Positions 57,848-64,000 of a stretch of DNA of 64,000 bases are shown here, piece by piece; within the stretch, counting starts at the first letter, position 1; the number at the start of each line of letters is the position of its first letter. Location of the stretch: the NCBI GenBank assembly GCA_020746875.1, contig JAGTJL010000003.1, positions 1,178,001 to 1,242,000 of the forward strand. The letters run 5' to 3'. This DNA is from Rhexocercosporidium sp. MPI-PUGE-AT-0058. Lineage: Eukaryota; Ascomycota; Leotiomycetes; Helotiales. The translations under genes were made by a program, and so were the position numbers. The notes beneath the pieces were generated by a model, which saw nothing but the letters and a program-made list of their open reading frames with translations, was not told where the DNA came from and did no database searches.

Positions 57848-59264
57848 GGGAGTGCTGTTGAACATTTTCGGAGTTGAGAATAAGGAACGAAGATGGGGAA
57901 CAAGAGAAGAGGAGGAGCTTGATGGGAGTACAAGGAGATACAGAAAGCGTAAAGGCATATTTGTATCCAAACCTCGGGGAAACTCACCCAGCACAATGCG
58001 GAGTACCCCATGTTCCCCATCTCCGCAATTTGCTCTTTTCTTGTCACCAGCTTGGACCGAAGCGATGGCATAACGAACGAAACTCCTTGCACTAAGTCAT
58101 CATTGACTGAGTCCGGTCAGGTCCCCACGATGGAGATAGATGAATGTGGACGGAACGAAACGAGGCAGGGTGAACACAGCATTGTGCAGGTGGACGGTTT
58201 TGATTCTTGATAGTGGACGGCAGAGTTTAGCTTTCACGAGATCATCAATCACGTGTGAGGCAAGCGGGATAAAGAGTTCAAGTTGAATTTAAATTCCAAG
58301 GAAATTACAAGATAAATCAAGCAATAGAATATTGTAAACAGTCTGACTTGGGTTGTGAAAAGTCGCGAATGGGGTAATTTTGCACTGACAAAAGTGGCCC
58401 TGGTTCTTGGTGGGCGGCTTTCCAATTCGAGGCAAGGAGAGAGAGAAGCGAGAATCGCAACCAACAGGACTATCAAAAATACTACTAGATTAAATCCAAC
58501 TAACACGGCACTTTTTAAAACCCCCCTTTAAACCTTATGTTTGATTGGAATGTAGACTCGCAAAGGACTAGGGCGTTGATGTAATTGAAAAATAAAATAT
58601 CACGTGCTTGTTATTTTCCCCGCAAATGCCAAATTCAGGAACGTCCCATAAATAGATAAGCTTATTTTCAGCCTCATCGTTGTTAAAAAGAGAGAGACAG
58701 CATCTTCAAGAAAACACAATTTTTGGAGCGTCAATTGTGACCTCTCAGACCACTCTCAAGTTCTCTGGAAAGGCGGGGAATGCGGCCATGAGACTCGATT
58801 AAGGGCATCCAGCGACTTAGACTGGCAACTCAAGAAGTCTCGAGGATGTTGTCCCAGGTAAACATTCTTTCCTCGTCGTCTTTTCCAGCTCTTCAAATTC
58901 CTTTGCAGATGGCGCGTCGGCTCGTGGGTTCCAAGGTTGTTTTGGTGGTTGCTTTAGTGCGCTGCTAGTGTGGTTGTGGCTTAGCGCATATACGCGACCC
59001 GAATCTCAAGTAAGTCCACCTGGAAGTCAAAGTGCAGGAGCTGACCAGCAACAAACACCACGACACAATTCCCGTTCCACATCTCAGTCATCAACTTTGA
59101 CAGCAGGAGTGAATGCTCAATTGTTCCATTGCCTCTCCGCAGAATTCTGCCGATGCACCACTACACTTGAGCAAGCGGTATCCGCCAAGTCACGTATCGT
59201 ACATTCATTGTCTTAACCTCTAAACTCCGCATATCTTGCGAGTCGCATCTCGCGCATCTCCGTC
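57848..59264. other. Divergent intergenic region
   Basis: Promoter space between the minus-strand propeller gene and the plus-strand AAA-ATPase gene. The first 150 bases upstream of 57847 keep an open frame with ATGs at 57865 and further up, read here as leader. 58500-58720 is AT-rich. The immediate upstream of 59265 is C/T-rich. No gene is seen. Confidence 0.45.
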
Positions 59265-62200
59265 ATGCCAGGAAAGCGTAAGCTTGATACCTTCGATCCC
59301 AACAAGTCCGACTCGAACGACACCGACTTCGATCCCTCCCAAGCCAGATCTTCGCCCAAGAAATCTCGAAAGTCGTCCTCAAAGCGGCATTCTGGTGGTG
59401 GCAGACCTCAGAAAAAGCGCCCGAAGAGCTCCAAGTACAGAGGATCCGACGTATCGGATGACGACGTTGAGGATAGCTTGTTAGAAGAATCATTTTCTGA
59501 CCCCGAGGACGACGAAGAGGTTGAGATGAACGAGAAAACTGGTCGGCCAGTCCGCAAGGCCATCAAGAAGTCGGTGAACTACGAAGAGGATAGCGAGAGC
59601 GACATTGCAGAAATAATCGACGACAGCGATGATGAACCCAAGAAAAAGCGACCAAGCAAGCGTTCACGACACGTCGACGACGACCCTGACGACGAAGAGG
59701 ACGTGGACTCAGATCGGGAGGCTCTGAGCAAACCTCCCAAGAGGAAGATCATCACATTGAAGATTGGGACCCCCCAAGCTGGGGCACGCGCAACCAGAGC
59801 CGGAAGTACGGCTCGCACACGTGGGAGGGGAAGCACAGAGCCAAGGTCTGCTGGGATTCCTACGCGTAGAAGCACAAGAGCACACACCGAGGAGGGCGAT
59901 GAGCCAATAGCGTTGTCAAATTCTGGTAACCACATTGTACGAGAAGGTCATACTCCCGAGCCCATAGGGCGGATACGAGGAACTCGAGGATCAAAGGGAC
60001 TCAAACAGCCTGCATCTACGATCAAAGAGGAAGCCCACGAAACCAGCTCATACGAACAAGAGGGTGTCGACACTACAATGGCAACTGAGATTGCGGGGAC
60101 AGACGAGCAAGATGAAGCAGATGCAGCCATAGACAAGTCGGACGCAGTAATGGGGCAAGATGATGATATGGATGAAATTGCAGATGCAGGGGCAGGCGCC
60201 GCACAGCCAGTAGCAGCTGCTGAAGACGATGATGACGACGACGATGATATGCCGGTGGCGCGAACGGGACGCACAAGAGGATCGCGAGCGGGTCTTGTTG
60301 TTTCTGATATCGACCCTACAACTGAAGCAGTCGAGGAGGTTGCAGAGGAGCAGCCGGCTGGTGGAAGTCGGCGGTTGACTCGTGGATCAAAGTCAAAGCA
60401 GCGAAAGACCGGCGCCGAGGCAAGCAGTGACTTCGAACCCGATGAGGACGCTCCTGAGGACGACCTTTCTGCATCAGATGCGTCACCAAAAAAGAGAAAC
60501 AAAGACGATGATTCCGAGTCAAGTCGTGCTGGAAAAGGAAGGCGTGCGAGTCAAGCCAAGTCAAAAAGTACTTCCCGGAGAAGAGGAAGTGTTGGCTCTG
60601 ATATAGAGGAGGGAATTGATCCAGATGAGATAGCGGAAGAGCTAGCAGACCTCAAACCTAGTTCACGAAGACGAAGAACAGCACCAAGAGAGCAGTCTGA
60701 GATCTTGTATGAAAGAAATGAGAGGCAAGCCCGCGCAAGAAAGGTGGTGGACTATTCGATAAAGCCAATGGACCAAATTTACGCTGCTGATGAAGGCGAG
60801 GATGCTGCAGCCACTCCCACGAGACGACCCAAAGGTGGACGTAATGGCGCCAGCCAACCTTGGGACCGTAATCTTTACACGACATTTGGGCCATTCGGAG
60901 GAGGTGGTGGTCCACCACCAGTCATTGGAGGGCCTTGGGGAACAGGGGCAACTGGTGGTGTTGATTCCGACAGCAGTGACGATGAAACAATGCAACGTCC
61001 ATCTGGAGTTGGAGGCAATGTGGGGATGACACCGACATCTGCATTCCCACCTGGATTGCTTCCTGGACTAGGTCAGGCAAATAATGCGGATCCCACGGCC
61101 GCCGTGGGCGGCACTCCTGCAAACCTTGGAAAAGTCAAGAGCCAGAAGGCCTTGGCCGATGCTGACCCTCTCGGTGTTGACCAGAATGTCGATTTCAGCA
61201 AGATTGGTGGATTAGAAGGTCACATTGACCAGCTCAAGGAAATGGTTCAGATGCCACTGTTGTATCCGGAGCTATTCTTGAAGTTCCACGTTACTCCGCC
61301 CCGTGGTGTCTTGTTCCATGGCCCTCCTGGTACGGGAAAGACTCTGCTCGCAAGAGCCCTTGCTGCCAGTGTTGGATCCGGTGGAAGAAAAATAACTTTT
61401 TACATGCGCAAAGGTGCTGATGCTCTGAGTAAGTGGGTTGGTGAAGCTGAGAGGCAGCTCCGGCTCCTCTTTGAGGAAGCAAGAAAAACTCAGCCAAGTA
61501 TAATCTTCTTTGACGAGATTGATGGGCTTGCGCCTGTTCGATCAAGCAAACAAGAACAGATCCATGCATCCATTGTCTCGACACTGCTTGCCTTGATGGA
61601 TGGTATGGATGGTCGAGGTCAAGTTATTGTTATTGGTGCCACCAACAGACCAGACAACATTGATCCGGCATTAAGACGTCCTGGTCGTTTCGACCGAGAA
61701 TTTTACTTTCCACTTCCTGACATAGAAGCTCGAAAGTCAATTCTTAACATTCACACTAAGGACTGGGGCATTGATGATAACTTCAAAACCTCACTCGCCC
61801 ACGTTACTAAAGGCTATGGAGGTGCCGATCTTCGTGCTCTTTGCACAGAAGCAGCTTTGAATGCCATTCAGCGAACTTATCCCCAGATTTACTCGTCGAA
61901 CGACAAGCTTTTGGTCGACGCGGATAAGATTAAGGTCACGGCTAAAGATTTCATGCTTTCCGTCAAGAAAATGATTCCCTCCTCCGAGCGATCAACATCA
62001 TCCGGAGCGGCCCCACTGCCCAAAGCTGTTGAGCCTCTTCTTCGACATCAGCTCAAGAAGATTGAGTCGATCTTAGATGGTCTTATTCCCATCAAGAAAA
62101 AGACTACAGCTCTACAGGAAGCTATGTACGAACAGTATGAAGATGACGACCATGGATTCGGGCGCGAGACTCTTCAGCAAGACTTTGAGAAGTCCCGCGT

Positions 62201-64000
62201 TTTCAGACCAAGACTTCTTATCAGCGGAGAGCCTGGTATGGGTCAATCATACCTCGGTGGTGGAATTTTGAATCATTTCGAAGGACTTCACGTGCAGAGC
62301 TTTGATCTCCCGACAATATATAGTGATTCTGCAAGAGTAATAATCCCCTGTCGACGTACTCGTTGGATATGCTGACATTTATAGTCTCCGGAAGCTGCAA
62401 TTGTACAATTGTTTGCCGAAGTAAAACGCCATAAACCCAGTGTCATCTATCTGCCTGGAGTTGATACGTGGTATCACACGCTGAGCGATGCTGTGATCAC
62501 GACCTTCCTCGGACTGTTGCGCTCCATCCCACCTACCGATCCAGTCCTTGTTCTCGGAATCACAGACAGTACCCCAGAAAAGGTTAGCCCAGACATGCTA
62601 AGGGATTTATTTGGATTCTCCCGAAAGAATCGTTTTGTGATTGACCGTCCGTCTAGAGTAAGTACAACATTTCATTATCTCATGGCTCGGCTGACACATA
62701 ACAGCAATCTCGGATGGAATTCTTTGCCACCATTGCCGACTACGTGCGAAAGGCGCCGAAGGACTTCCCTGAACCGCTTAATCGCAAAAAGAGGAAGTTG
62801 GAGGTGTTGCAGATTGCACCTCCCCCGCCGCCGAAGGAACCCACGAAAGAAGAAATTAAAGCGCTCAAGAAAAGAGATCATCAACTTCTGAACTTGCTGA
62901 AGGTCCAAATTCAACCTATCATGGACCAGATCCACCGAAAGTACAAGAAGTTCAGAGCTCCAGTCATACTTCAAAGCCAAATTCAGTACCTGTACGACGA
63001 GCGTGATCCCAACTTCGTGCGTCCAGATCTTGCTCAGTTCAGACCTTTCGAACTCGATACCGACAAAGATGGTGTCCAGGGCCTGCGCGAGACTGTGAGC
63101 GGCAAGTTCTTCTACAATTTAGAGACCACGACGATTGAAGAACGTCTATCAAACGGCTTCTATGCCCGTCCGAAGGATTTCCTAGCAGATATTAGATCTC
63201 TCGCCAAGGATGCGAAGCACATTGGAGACAAAGAGCGGGCACTCAAAGCCAACGAACTCCTCGCAAACGTTGAGGTTGATATCGCTACAATCGAGGCTCA
63301 GCCCGCCTTTGCGGATTGCGAAAATGTGTATCAAAGGCAGCTGCAAAGAGCAAAAGAACGCCAGGCGAAACAAGACAAGCGCGATGCAGAGGAACGTGCC
63401 TTCGCTGCGGGTGTGCAATCTGACATTCCAGAGAGTGGTATGAACTCGGATGAACAGAATTCGGGGCCTGTAACATTGGGAGAGGGACTACCAGGAAATC
63501 GACCCATTTCAATTGTTACGCCTCTTCGTACTCCTAGCGGTCTTTCAAATGGGTTTTCTGCAGATTCTGGGCCTTTACATGGCCAGAACGGCTCTGGGCC
63601 ATCTCATAGCGATGATGTTCAGATGAGTGGGACAGATGACCAAGGATCGCAAGGAATGCAACCGCCTGGCCATCCCAGCATGACAAGTGGTCCATCCAAG
63701 CCGAACACGCAGTTGTCTCAACGATCGGTCTTCCAAGAGATCTCACACGATGCCTCCCCTGCAGATGTTATCAACTATGCTTCGACTACTACCTCGGGGA
63801 AGAAAACATCGGAAGGTTGGAGCACACAAGCTACGAATGGCATTAGTCACAACAACTCGTCCAGCCCGATTGATAGAGCAGGCGTAGACTCTGAACTTCC
63901 AGATACCCAAGGCAACACCCAAAATGACACGAGCAGCGAAGAATGGGCCCATTCCCAAGCTCAGGCCATCGCCCGCGGCCATCTCAACCAGCTCCTCCCC
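59265..64000 (+). CDS. yta7: Yta7/Abo1/ATAD2-like AAA-ATPase with bromodomain (C-terminus cut by window end)
   Basis: Predicted chromatin boundary/nucleosome-density regulator in the nucleus. Exons are 59265-62336, 62385-62657 and 62705 to past the window end; 1547 residues are seen and the frame is still open. The N-terminal roughly 640 residues are strongly acidic/basic and disordered (SDPEDDEEVEMNEKTGRPVR, DEDAPEDD). AAA1 begins about 650: DFSKIGGLEGHIDQLKEMVQ, Walker A GPPGTGKT, WVGEAERQLRLLFEEARKTQ, Walker B IIFFDEIDGLAP, and NRPDNIDPALRRPGRFDREF. AAA2 (about 995-1160) has a degenerate Walker A GEPGMGQS, as in the inactive second ring of Yta7. A divergent bromodomain lies at about 1235-1330 (FYNLETTTIEERLSNGFYAR, DIRSLAKDAK). 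The remaining visible C-terminus is low-complexity and Ser/Gly/Gln-rich. The end of the gene lies outside the window. Confidence 0.94.

Overview
The window looks like a filamentous ascomycete genome (Pezizomycotina; a leotiomycete would fit, but that is only an inference). The genes are split by many short introns of about 45-100 bases with GTAAGT-like donors and CAG/TAG acceptors. They encode typical fungal families: a GH55 glucanase, a WSC domain, TRI12-type and DHA1-type transporters, a fungal NTO1 homologue, Yta7 and Vam7. I rebuilt 16 well-supported protein genes by joining exons in frame, plus one tRNA, one likely secreted cysteine-rich peptide, and two pseudogenes.

Layout. 1-4.1 kb has no intact gene, only a decayed alpha/beta-hydrolase relic (2551-2902, -). 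4.1-7.8 kb holds an NTO1/BRPF-like PHD-finger chromatin protein (+). Next come a zinc NADP-type alcohol dehydrogenase (8.6-9.8 kb, +), tRNA-Arg(TCG) (10.4 kb, -), an MFS drug:H+ type transporter (11.9-13.8 kb, +), a secreted GH55 exo-beta-1,3-glucanase (16.8-19.3 kb, +), the EB1/Mal3 microtubule plus-end protein (20.1-21.1 kb, +) and the vacuolar Qc-SNARE Vam7 (22.3-23.4 kb, +). A 4.4 kb gene-poor stretch follows. Then there is a two-TM protein with a long charged helix (27.8-30.0 kb, +), and a convergent pair: a DAO-family FAD oxidoreductase (31.1-33.0 kb, +) and an epoxide-hydrolase-like enzyme (33.2-34.3 kb, -).

35-41 kb looks secretory: a predicted 74-residue cysteine-containing secreted peptide (35.5-35.8 kb, -) and an aspartic protease with a Ser-rich stalk and a C-terminal WSC-like domain (38.1-40.7 kb, +). 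41.1-55.9 kb looks like a small aromatic or xenobiotic metabolism neighbourhood. It has a TRI12-type exporter (-), a salicylate-hydroxylase-like FAD monooxygenase (+), a cytochrome P450 (+), a broken zinc alcohol dehydrogenase (-), a glutathione S-transferase (-) and a 4-coumarate-CoA-ligase-like enzyme ending in the peroxisomal signal SKL (+). The window closes with a secreted GH43-like protein (56.1-57.8 kb, -) and the chromatin AAA-ATPase/bromodomain protein Yta7/Abo1/ATAD2 (59.3 kb to the window end, +, truncated by the edge).

The most interesting items are the protease-WSC fusion with a missing pair of WSC cysteines, the small secreted peptide that is only visible after splicing, two microexons (11 and 15 bases), a stop-free 3n intron between the two PHD modules of the NTO1 homologue, and the decayed dehydrogenase inside the catabolic neighbourhood. 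All intron positions come from reading splice signals and frame by eye; no alignment or RNA data were available.
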